Assembly: GCA_017991025.1 (NCBI GenBank)
Contig: JAGNMT010000107.1
Coordinates: 1 to 9,090 of the forward strand
Direction: 5' to 3'
DNA from: Verrucomicrobiales bacterium
GTDB taxonomy: Bacteria > Verrucomicrobiota > Verrucomicrobiia > Verrucomicrobiales > DEV007
Length of the DNA: 9,090 nt
Under the pieces are notes generated by a model. It saw only the letters and a list, made by a program, of their open reading frames with translations. It did not search any database and had not been told where the DNA came from. The stretch's first letter is position 1. Every line of letters starts with the position of its first letter. The position numbers were made by a program, and so were the translations under genes. Shown piece after piece: positions 1-6,233 of this stretch.

Positions 1-446
1 CGCGTCCGGGTCTCGTCTCGACTTTGGAGGAAATTTCTGATCTCCTGATCGATGGAGATGCCGCTGGCCCATCCTGCCGGGGTGTCGGATCCGCCCTGAA
101 TATTGCCGGGCACGAGCTCGGTCCCGGTGAGGAGACAGCTCATGCCGCGCATGTGGCGGTCGCCATCACCCTCGATTTTGTTGTTCACGCCCCGCAGCGT
201 CATGACCTGATTCCTGAAAGGCTCAAGCGGCATGAGAATGCGCTTGAACGGCTTGCCGCCCCCTTCACCGTCCGGCCAGAATTCCCCCGGGATCGTCCCG
301 TTCGGGGAGAACATGATAATGAGGCGCCGGCCTTTCTTTCCTTCTGCCGCATTCAAGCCGGGAAGTCCGGAAAGAAACGGAAGCGCGGCGGATGACACGC
401 CAAGCTGGCGAAGAAACTGGCGGCGATTGTAAGGCGTGTGGGTCAT
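1..446 (-). CDS. DUF1552 family exported protein, N-terminal part (runs off left edge)
   Basis: Reading the minus strand from the ATG at 446-444 gives 148 open codons to the window edge, so the C-terminal part is missing. The protein begins MTHTPYNRRQFLRQLGVSSA: a twin-arginine motif (RRQFLR), then a hydrophobic stretch (about residues 17-30) and a possible cleavage site after LNAA, so export by the Tat route is likely. Downstream, the segment RLIIMFSPNGTIPGEFWPDG and the later GDRHMRGMSCLLTGTE match the usual start of DUF1552 proteins, which are abundant in Planctomycetes and Verrucomicrobia and almost always lie beside a DUF1592 heme protein, as here. The start lies 12 bp after the stop of the DUF1592 gene, which suggests one transcript. 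No Shine-Dalgarno sequence precedes it; the stretch just upstream is pyrimidine-rich. The biochemical function is not known to me. Family assignment is fairly sure, function is not. Confidence 0.85.
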   Translation of the reverse strand, partial: MTHTPYNRRQFLRQLGVSSAALPFLSGLPGLNAAEGKKGRRLIIMFSPNGTIPGEFWPDGEGGGKPFKRILMPLEPFRNQVMTLRGVNNKIEGDGDRHMRGMSCLLTGTELVPGNIQGGSDTPAGWASGISIDQEIRNFLQSRDETRT

Positions 447-458
447 GTCAGAGAGGAG

Positions 459-2804
459 TCACTTGGCGGACACTTTTAATGACGGGTTCTTTTCCTTTTC
501 GACCGTCGTCAGAGCGATTTGTTTGATAAGTTCCGAAATAGAGAACCCGCTATTCTCAAAGCCGGCGCGGAGAATCTCCATTTCGTCATTGCCATAGGCG
601 CGAACGGGTTGTTTCACAAAATGATGAAACAACTGCTCGATGAAGGTACGGTGGGCCGACGGTGTGTTGGCGGCGAACTCGGCCACATCACGGGCTCCGG
701 TAAGTTTGATGGTGTCACCATTCTCCGTTTTGAAGTCACTCGCCGGATTAACCGGCTTATCCCTGTCTTTGGTGCGCCAGCGCCCGGTGCCGTCGTAATT
801 CTCGAGACTGAAACCCAGCGGATTGATCGTCACGTGGCAGCCCATACAAGCCTGGGAACGGGTCATCTCGGTGACTTTCTCACGCATCGTGAGGGAAGGA
901 TCAAATTTGCCGTCCTTAAACACATTCGCCATCGGTGGGGATTTGAGCGGCATCCCGACAATGTTCCGGGTCAGGAAAACCCCGCGGTGAATCGGTGAGG
1001 TGTTGTTGTGATAGGCGAGTGAGGAAAGGAGAAAAGGATGCGTAATAATGCCAGCACGCTGCTTCGGATCAAGCGAGACGCGCTGGAAGTCGCCCTTGAT
1101 ATCCGCTCCGTAAAATTTTCCGAGCCTCTCATTCAGGAAAAGATAATCGGCCAGCATGAGCTGTCGGTAACCGGCATCCTTGCCCCACACCGCCTCATCC
1201 ACCGAAAGGCCCAGCGAAACGCGAAGATCCGCCATGACCGCGTCGGTGAACTCTGGGTAGACATCCTTGTCTTTAGCCAGTTCGTCGGCACGTTCGAGCT
1301 CCAGCCAGTGATGGAAAAAGCCACGCATTTTGGCCCGCGTCCGCCAGTCCCAGACCATGTCATTTACGATCTTTCTGAGATTCTCCGGTTTATCCAATTC
1401 GCCCTTTTGGGTCCGATCAAGGAGGCGCTGATTCGGGACGGAGTCCCAAAGGGTCAAGGCGAGGCGCGAGGCGATGTCCCATTTGTCGGGCTTTCCGGAC
1501 TCCGTAACTCCGGGGTAGAGAAAGCGGGGTGAGGTCAGGGTGAGAAGGGTGATCCGTTTGATCGCCTGTTCCGGAGAGGAAGTCCCCTTGAAGTGGACCT
1601 CGACGAACTGCGAACGCTCCTCCTCGCTGAGAGGATGGCGAAACGCCCGCTCCACAAACTTAACCGCAAATTCCCTGATCTTCTCGACCCGGTCAGGCTT
1701 GTCTGCTTTGGTTCTGGCAAGGTCGTCTAGATGCACAACGACATAATCGGAGGCTTCGGTAGCACCGGCCGTGACCGCGTTGAACCAGGCTTTTGAGACG
1801 GCAGTGCCGCGCTCGTAGCCGACACTGCGGTCATCGGCTGGGAAAGGAACGTCTATGACGAGCGACTCGTTGTTCCCATTCGGAGCGAGGCTTCTTTCCG
1901 GGATGGTCTCGAGCACGCCGTGCGGGGTTTTCCATAATAGCTCGATAAAGGCTTCCTTCTCCTTGTAAGTGAAGAATTCGAGGCGGATCGGGTAGGGCCG
2001 ACCGCCGATCAGAAAAAGACTGCCGGACTCCTCGCGAACCTTATTGTCAGGCGCCACCCAGGCGTCGATCAGCTTTCCGCCCGAGTCCTCATTGGTCTGA
2101 TTCTCATTGACCCAGAGCGTCGCGCCGTTGCGGGTGCGGACGACAAATTCGTAAACGCCGGTTTCCTCCGGAAGAATCGTGCCTTCCCATCGGATTGAGA
2201 AATTCTCCGGCGTGAACTCTTTTGCCTCGTTGTGCTTCGGCACACCTTCGCCGTAATCGAATCGGACCACCTGATCGACGCGATCATATTTGTCGGACTT
2301 TTTCTGCTCACGAAACTCTTTGCGCTCGTTGAAACCCCGATCACCATAGTAATAGCCTTTGATTCCTCTTTCTTCTCCCACACCGACATCCCCGCGGAAG
2401 GAAAGAACGAGATCGGCGACCGAATTCCGGTACTGGGGAATGGTAAGGCGGGAAAGATCGATCCGCGCGGGAGTGTTCCGGGCCCGGGCCTCAACGGAGT
2501 AAAACGCCTCGTAGATATAGGCGGCGACCTTTTTGGCATCTTCACCGACGCAGAGATGCTCTTCATCCTCAGGCATCGTCCGGTCGATGCGACCGGCGAG
2601 ATCTTCCACGGTTCGACTGCCTTGAAGCGGGTCGTCGGCCTTGTCTTTGACGCCCTCACCTTGTTTCCCGTGGCAATCGACACAGAGTTTTTGATAGATC
2701 ACCTTTCCCGGATGGTGCTCCAAATCGACTGCCCCCCCTTTTCTCAAATCAAAAGAAACGAGAAGCAGAAGGATAAATAGAAAGAATGGAGATCGAATCA
2801 ACAT
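459..2804 (-). CDS. DUF1592/DUF1588/DUF1585 heme-binding envelope protein with inserted PA14 domain
   Basis: The 781-residue protein starts with a signal peptide (hydrophobic residues 6-18). A cytochrome c-like domain follows: heme site C41-x-x-C44-H45, with M77 in a TMP motif as plausible axial ligand. Then come a DUF1587-like piece (RLTIPQYRNSVADL, from 119), a PA14 domain (about 150-308, with RWEGTILPEETGVYEF and a LIDAW motif), a DUF1595-like helix region (about 375-400, AFRHPLSEEE), DUF1592 (from about 415, TSPRFLY), DUF1588 (about 573-680) with a second C653-x-x-C656-H657, and DUF1585 to the end (about 700-770). This is the standard order for the large planctomycete/verrucomicrobial family; the PA14 domain suggests carbohydrate or cell-surface binding. 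The partner DUF1552 gene lies 12 bp downstream. A possible -10 (TAAAAT, 2834-2829) lies 25 bp before the start, without a convincing -35; no Shine-Dalgarno is seen. The family has been linked by context to extracellular redox or polymer breakdown, but the reaction is unknown. Confidence 0.9.
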   Translation of the reverse strand: MLIRSPFFLFILLLLVSFDLRKGGAVDLEHHPGKVIYQKLCVDCHGKQGEGVKDKADDPLQGSRTVEDLAGRIDRTMPEDEEHLCVGEDAKKVAAYIYEAFYSVEARARNTPARIDLSRLTIPQYRNSVADLVLSFRGDVGVGEERGIKGYYYGDRGFNERKEFREQKKSDKYDRVDQVVRFDYGEGVPKHNEAKEFTPENFSIRWEGTILPEETGVYEFVVRTRNGATLWVNENQTNEDSGGKLIDAWVAPDNKVREESGSLFLIGGRPYPIRLEFFTYKEKEAFIELLWKTPHGVLETIPERSLAPNGNNESLVIDVPFPADDRSVGYERGTAVSKAWFNAVTAGATEASDYVVVHLDDLARTKADKPDRVEKIREFAVKFVERAFRHPLSEEERSQFVEVHFKGTSSPEQAIKRITLLTLTSPRFLYPGVTESGKPDKWDIASRLALTLWDSVPNQRLLDRTQKGELDKPENLRKIVNDMVWDWRTRAKMRGFFHHWLELERADELAKDKDVYPEFTDAVMADLRVSLGLSVDEAVWGKDAGYRQLMLADYLFLNERLGKFYGADIKGDFQRVSLDPKQRAGIITHPFLLSSLAYHNNTSPIHRGVFLTRNIVGMPLKSPPMANVFKDGKFDPSLTMREKVTEMTRSQACMGCHVTINPLGFSLENYDGTGRWRTKDRDKPVNPASDFKTENGDTIKLTGARDVAEFAANTPSAHRTFIEQLFHHFVKQPVRAYGNDEMEILRAGFENSGFSISELIKQIALTTVEKEKNPSLKVSAK

Positions 2805-2898
2805 CAGGGACCAGACAATAGGTTCGGAATTTTACTCCGTCAGGGTACGCGAAGTAGTGACAAAGCAGTACTCTCGCCACTCGTTTCCGCTCCATGCA

Positions 2899-2923
2899 GT
2901 TCCTGAATCATTATTTCAAGAAC
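2899..2923. other. Imperfect inverted repeat in the divergent spacer
   Basis: Nine-base arms GTTCCTGAA and TTCAAGAAC, with one mismatch, flank a 7-base centre. The repeat sits in the 174-bp spacer between the divergent DUF1592 and RlmI-type genes, 55 bp before the methyltransferase start. It could be a regulator site or a weak hairpin in the leader; chance cannot be excluded. No convincing sigma-70 promoter for the methyltransferase gene was found in this spacer. Confidence 0.25.
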
Positions 2924-2978
2924 CTTACGTCTCAAGAGGCTGCTTTGACGCGGGGGCTTTCATGAACGAAGCTCGCCA

Positions 2979-4148
2979 ATGGCTGGACTTGTTATCAAAC
3001 CCCGTTCCCGAATCTTTCATGGCCACGACTGGGTCTATTCCAGCGAGGTGCAGAAGATTTTCGGCGACCCCAAGCCCGGCAGTGTCATCTCGCTGAAAGA
3101 TTTCCGCGATCGACCGCTTGGCTCGGCGATTTATAATCCGGACTCGCAAATCGTGGCGCGCCGCATCTCCCGCCGCAAGCAGGATCTCGATGCCGACTTT
3201 TTTGACCGGCGCCTCCGCCGGGCTCTTGCCCTGCGGGAAACGATGAGCTTCTCCGATCCGGTCTATCGTCTTGTCTGGAGCGAGGCGGACGGACTCCCCG
3301 GCGTGGTCGTGGACCGCTACGGCGAGCATTTTGTCCTTCAGACGCTCACCCTCGCGATGGACCAGCGAAAAGATCTCATCGTCACCGCGATGCAGGGCGT
3401 CTTTGGCGAAATCACCGTCATCGAGCGAAACGATTCCTCGATTCGAAAGGCCGAAGGTCTCGAATCGAGCGTCGGTGTCCTTGCCGGGATCTGGAATGGT
3501 CCTATCACCATCAGCGTGAACGGACTCTCGCAGGAAGTGGATCTGCTCGAAGGGCAAAAAACCGGGATCTATCTGGACCAGCTCGACAACTACGCCACTG
3601 TCGCTTCCTACGCGGCAGGAAAGACGGTCCTCGACTGCTTTTGTAATCAGGGCGGGTTCGCACTCCACGCGGCGAAGGCGGGAGCGGCTTCGGTTCTTGC
3701 GATCGACATCAGTGAAGGAGCGGTCGCCGCGACCAGCGCTAATGCCGCACGCAATGACATCGCCGTAGAGGCACTCGAGGCAAACGTCTTTGATTTCCTC
3801 AAAGACGCTGAAACGGCAGAGCGGAAATTTGATCTCATCATCCTCGACCCGCCCTCATTTACGAAGAGCCGCAAGGCCGTCGCCGGGGCGATGCGAGGAT
3901 ACAAAGAGATTCATCTCAGGGCGCTCAAACTCCTCAATCCCGATGGTATTCTCTCGACCTACTGTTGCAGTCACCACGTCAGCGAGCAGGAGTTTTTTGA
4001 CGTGATCGTTGACGCCTCGGTTGATGCAAAAAGGAGCCTTCGCCTCATCGGGCAGCATACTCAACGCCGCGATCACCCCGTGATCGTGACCCTGCCCGAG
4101 ACGAAGTACCTGAAGGGATTTACCCTGCAGTGTGTCGGTGTTTACTAG
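2979..4148 (+). CDS. rlmI: RlmI-type class I SAM-dependent rRNA cytosine-C5 methyltransferase
   Basis: The 389-residue cytosolic enzyme has the full length of the RlmI (YccW) family, whose E. coli member makes m5C1962 in 23S rRNA. The N-terminal PUA-like RNA-binding domain (about 3-75) opens with KPRSRIFHGHDWVYSSEV, matching the family's first conserved block, so this start is preferred; an in-frame stop lies only 33 bp upstream. A central domain follows (about 80-190). The Rossmann methyltransferase domain carries EGQKTGIYLDQLDNY (191-205), SAM motif I VLDCFCNQGGF (217-227), an acidic motif II (AIDIS), DPPSF (290-294), the CCSHH block (329-333) with the likely catalytic cysteine, and a C-terminal DHPVIVTLPETKYLKGF. 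The gene stands alone, divergent from the DUF1592 gene and 104 bp before the BlaI-like gene. No Shine-Dalgarno is visible. The family is near certain; the exact target base is transferred from E. coli, and paralogs with other targets exist. Confidence 0.92.
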   Translation: MAGLVIKPRSRIFHGHDWVYSSEVQKIFGDPKPGSVISLKDFRDRPLGSAIYNPDSQIVARRISRRKQDLDADFFDRRLRRALALRETMSFSDPVYRLVWSEADGLPGVVVDRYGEHFVLQTLTLAMDQRKDLIVTAMQGVFGEITVIERNDSSIRKAEGLESSVGVLAGIWNGPITISVNGLSQEVDLLEGQKTGIYLDQLDNYATVASYAAGKTVLDCFCNQGGFALHAAKAGAASVLAIDISEGAVAATSANAARNDIAVEALEANVFDFLKDAETAERKFDLIILDPPSFTKSRKAVAGAMRGYKEIHLRALKLLNPDGILSTYCCSHHVSEQEFFDVIVDASVDAKRSLRLIGQHTQRRDHPVIVTLPETKYLKGFTLQCVGVY

Positions 4149-4167
4149 TGAAATTCTCACCAGACTG

Positions 4168-4187
4168 TCCAAATTTTTAAATTTGGA
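4168..4187. other. AT-rich 20-bp dyad between rlmI and the blaI-like gene
   Basis: Nine-base arms TCCAAATTT and AAATTTGGA are perfectly complementary around a TT centre. The dyad lies 20 bp after the methyltransferase stop and 14 bp before the first BlaI-type operator. As RNA it would form about 8 pairs with a UUUA loop, but the stem is AT-rich and no U-tract follows on either strand, so a classical terminator is unlikely. An additional regulator site, or a curved A/T block upstream of the promoter, fits better. This is inference from position. Confidence 0.35.
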
Positions 4188-4196
4188 AAATTGCGC

Positions 4197-4227
4197 TTGA
4201 ATTACAGATGTAATCCTGGAGTATTAC
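4197..4227 (+). promoter_or_regulatory. Tentative promoter of the blaI-like/M56 operon
   Basis: A -35-like TTGAAT (4197-4202) and a -10-like TATTAC (4222-4227) are separated by 19 bp, longer than the ideal 17. Transcription would then begin near 4234, giving a very short leader before the ATG at 4253. The first operator would lie in the spacer and the second would overlap the -10 and start site, the layout expected for autorepression. The hexamers match consensus only moderately, so the call rests mostly on the operators. Confidence 0.3.
4201..4214. promoter_or_regulatory. BlaI/MecI-type operator 1
   Basis: ATTACAGATGTAAT is a perfect dyad with 6-bp arms around a GA centre. It contains the TACA-nn-TGTA core known for BlaI/MecI operators. 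It lies 38 bp before the start of the BlaI-family gene, so autoregulation is the natural reading. Confidence 0.75.
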
Positions 4228-4236
4228 GCTTGTAAT
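4223..4236. promoter_or_regulatory. BlaI/MecI-type operator 2
   Basis: ATTACGCTTGTAAT is the same dyad as operator 1 with one mismatched position (G for A in the left arm). Its centre is 22 bp from that of operator 1, about two helical turns, so two repressor dimers could sit on the same DNA face. It ends 16 bp before the ATG of the repressor gene and would block transcription or promoter clearance. Confidence 0.72.
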
Positions 4237-4252
4237 CCAAACGAGACCACTG

Positions 4253-4651
4253 ATGCCAGTTCCCCCGCCGAGAATCTCTGATGCTGAATGGTCCGTGATG
4301 AGGGCGATGTGGAGTCTGGGCACAGCAAACGCGACCGAGGTGGTGGAGACTCTCGCAGGCCAGAACTCGTGGAGCCCCCGAACCGTTCGCACCCTGCTGG
4401 GTCGCCTTGTGAAGAAAGGAGCACTCGGGTACCGGGAACAGGGGAGAGAATACCTCTATCATCCTCTCATCGACGAACGCAGCACTGAACTCGAAGCGAG
4501 CCGGAGTTTTCTCGACCGGGTCTTCGATGGAAAGCTCGCCCCCTTCCTCGCCGGTTTTGTCGAGTCGGGTGATTATTCAAATGCAGACCTTGAAGCCCTG
4601 AAGCGGATCGTCGAGGGCACGGACACGGAAGACTCATCCAAAAAACCATAA
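4253..4651 (+). CDS. BlaI/MecI/CopY-family transcriptional repressor
   Basis: The 132-residue protein has the normal length of this family. The N-terminal winged helix (about 8-70) shows ISDAEWSVMRAMWSLG, then the recognition-helix block WSPRTVRTLLGRLVKKGAL (40-58) and the wing REQGREYLYHPLI, all close to BlaI/MecI. The C-terminal part (about 75-122) is the dimerization region, which in staphylococcal BlaI/MecI is cut by the partner protease; I cannot point to the cut site here. Two palindromic operators lie just upstream, so it probably represses its own operon. Only 2 bp separate its stop from the M56 protease start, which implies translational coupling. Only a weak purine run (ACGAGA) precedes the start. 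In known relatives the partner responds to beta-lactams, but nothing here points to that ligand, so no bla symbol is given. Confidence 0.9.
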   Translation: MPVPPPRISDAEWSVMRAMWSLGTANATEVVETLAGQNSWSPRTVRTLLGRLVKKGALGYREQGREYLYHPLIDERSTELEASRSFLDRVFDGKLAPFLAGFVESGDYSNADLEALKRIVEGTDTEDSSKKP

Positions 4652-4653
4652 GC

Positions 4654-6156
4654 ATGAACTTTAACGAAGGATTGATCGATGCCGGAACCTGGGTGCTGCG
4701 AACCTCGATTGAAGCAAGCGTGCTCTTACTGCTGATCGGATTGCTACTCGCTCTCGGCAAACGAGTCATCTCTCCACAACTTCGGGTCGTTCTCTGGAGC
4801 GTCGTGGGGATTCGCTTCCTCCTTCCCGTTGCGCCGGAAAGCGGTCTCAGCCTTTTCGGGGCTCTTCCACCGATTCCGGTGTCCAGCCATGCGGCAATGC
4901 CATTAAAACAGGATTTGAACGACGTGAAGCGGAACCCCGAGCGCATTGTCGCCCGTGCACTGATCGAGGAATCCGCATCACCCTCTTCCCCTCAAGACAC
5001 CATCGCTCTTGGCTCTGCAATGATATGGCTGACGGGCATGGTCGGGATTATCTCGATCGGTCTGCTTCGTCAGCGCCGCGCCCACCGGCAGATTCGGCAA
5101 TGGCCGGCGGTTTCCGATCCTGCTTTTCTGGCACTGATCCGGGAGGCGGGAATTCACCCCTTGATCAAGGTGGTTGAGCACACTTCGGGTGGAGGGATCG
5201 GTGTTTTCGGCTTTTTCCAGGCGACCCACCTCATTCTCCCCGCTGACATGCTAAAACGCTACACGGCGGGACAAACCCTCGGTATCCTGCGGCATGAGGC
5301 TGAACACATCCGACGCAGCGATTTGGCATGGAACTGGATCCTCTTTCTGATCCAGTCTCTGCACTGGTTTAACCCCCTCGTATGGCTGGCCGGGCGGCAA
5401 TTGCGCAACGAACGCGAGATCCTGTGCGACGATGCGGCCCTGAGCCGCGAATCTTTTGAAGTCAGGCGTGACTATGGATCGGCCCTCATCCGGGCTCTCG
5501 AATCGAACCGGCTGCCTGCCGCGCAAGCGGCGCTTCTCCCTTTCATTTCCCGAAAAAACGAAATGAAACAACGACTACATCAAATCATGAAAAATCCTAC
5601 CTACTCATTGTTACCCCAAATCGGTGTTGCCCTGCTTGCCTTGACAGGAGTCATCATCACCTTCACCTCTTCCGTATCGCCGGCCAACGCGGCAGACGAG
5701 AAGGCCGACAAGCCTGCTGCTGAAAAGGGAAAAAATGCCAATCCTGATCGAGATGGCGACAAACCCAAAGAAGGCGCACGTGATGGGGACAAACCCAAAG
5801 AAGGTGCGCGAGATGGCGACAAACCCAAAGAAGGCGCACGTGATGGCGACAAGCCCAAAGCTGGTGAAGGCGACAAAGAAAAGGCCAAACAGGGTGACAA
5901 GCCTGTTGCCGGCGGCGCAAAAATGAATTCAGACGAGCGCGACATCTTTAATGCCTATGATAAAGACGGTGATTCGATGATTTCCGACAAGGACATGGAA
6001 TCCATGCTCGAAGGAAAGCAGAACTCCAGCGGTCGGCGGCAAATCCGGAAGGAGATTGACCGGTCAGACAAAGACAAAGACGGGAAACTGAATGAGGAGG
6101 AATTCCTCTTCTGGTACAAAAAAGGCCGCCTCGACGAGAAAGCCAAAAACGAGTAA
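4654..6156 (+). CDS. M56-family (BlaR1/MecR1-like) membrane metalloprotease with C-terminal EF-hand pair
   Basis: The 500-residue protein has the BlaR1 membrane plan: helices at about 17-34, 43-59 and 117-138, a cytosolic protease region, and a fourth helix at about 319-340. The zinc site is H214-E-A-E-H218, with the family's downstream block LRNEREILCDDAAL (250-263) supplying the further acidic ligand. BlaR1 continues outside the cell with a penicillin-binding sensor of about 250 residues. Here that is replaced by a Lys/Asp/Glu-rich linker with a 10-residue repeat DGDKPKEGAR (367-406) and two EF-hand loops. Loop 1 (D436-D447) has Ser at the usual Gly position and Asp at position 12; loop 2 (D472-E483) is canonical. 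By analogy the protease inactivates the adjacent BlaI-like repressor when its outer domain senses a signal. Calcium as signal or structural ion is inference. An ANA-A motif after helix 4 resembles a signal-peptidase site. Family certain, ligand unknown. Confidence 0.9.
   Translation: MNFNEGLIDAGTWVLRTSIEASVLLLLIGLLLALGKRVISPQLRVVLWSVVGIRFLLPVAPESGLSLFGALPPIPVSSHAAMPLKQDLNDVKRNPERIVARALIEESASPSSPQDTIALGSAMIWLTGMVGIISIGLLRQRRAHRQIRQWPAVSDPAFLALIREAGIHPLIKVVEHTSGGGIGVFGFFQATHLILPADMLKRYTAGQTLGILRHEAEHIRRSDLAWNWILFLIQSLHWFNPLVWLAGRQLRNEREILCDDAALSRESFEVRRDYGSALIRALESNRLPAAQAALLPFISRKNEMKQRLHQIMKNPTYSLLPQIGVALLALTGVIITFTSSVSPANAADEKADKPAAEKGKNANPDRDGDKPKEGARDGDKPKEGARDGDKPKEGARDGDKPKAGEGDKEKAKQGDKPVAGGAKMNSDERDIFNAYDKDGDSMISDKDMESMLEGKQNSSGRRQIRKEIDRSDKDKDGKLNEEEFLFWYKKGRLDEKAKNE
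5752..5871 (+). repeat. Four-unit 30-bp in-frame tandem repeat
   Basis: Four 30-bp units start at 5752, 5782, 5812 and 5842 and encode DGDKPKEGAR three times, then the diverged DGDKPKAGEG. Units 1 and 3 are identical at the base level; unit 2 differs at a few positions, and unit 4 diverges in its second half. The repeats form the linker between the last membrane helix and the EF-hands of the M56 protease. The near identity suggests recent slippage or recombination, so copy number may vary between strains. Confidence 0.9.
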
Positions 6157-6166
6157 TTCCCGCCGT

Positions 6167-6231
6167 TTGGAGTGCAGATTTTGCCGGCTTGAGCACGTCT
6201 CTGTCCTCACAGGCTAAAAGCTGCACTCCAA
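6167..6231. repeat. 65-bp imperfect palindrome between convergent genes (REP-like)
   Basis: Perfect 11-base arms TTGGAGTGCAG (6167-6177) and CTGCACTCCAA (6221-6231) continue inward. After one A/G mismatch, TTTT pairs with AAAA; after one bulged T, GCC (6183-6185) pairs with GGC (6212-6214). This gives about 18 base pairs around a 26-base loop. It fills the gap between the M56 gene stop (6156) and the stop of the convergent gene (6236-6234). No U-tract follows on either strand, so it is not a textbook intrinsic terminator, though it may still stop or protect both transcripts. The size, the bulge and the convergent position suggest a dispersed REP-like element; this needs other genomic copies to confirm. 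Confidence 0.7.
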
Positions 6232-6233
6232 CT

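Noticed and set aside
519..1532. Two plus-strand frames of about 160 codons
   Set aside because: Both are antisense to the DUF1592 gene and have no recognisable domains; long antisense frames are common in GC-rich genes.
2857..3096. Plus-strand frame entering the methyltransferase gene in another phase
   Set aside because: The family's N-terminal block is in the frame starting at 2979; this frame has no conserved motif.
5601..5945. 114-codon minus-strand frame with a Ser/Pro/Leu repeat
   Set aside because: The repeat is just the reverse reading of the 30-bp array in the M56 gene; no independent support.
5587..6156. Separate secreted EF-hand gene starting at internal Met312
   Set aside because: The stretch before it (EMKQRLHQIMKNP) is the normal end of the M56 protease loop leading into helix 4, so one continuous protein is simpler; no ribosome site or promoter is seen.
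4253..6156. Beta-lactam resistance regulatory pair
   Set aside because: The sensor penicillin-binding domain is absent and no beta-lactamase or PBP gene lies nearby; only the repressor/protease mechanism is supported.
6167..6231. Classical intrinsic terminator
   Set aside because: The stem has no following U-tract on either strand and a 26-base loop; called a REP-like palindrome instead.
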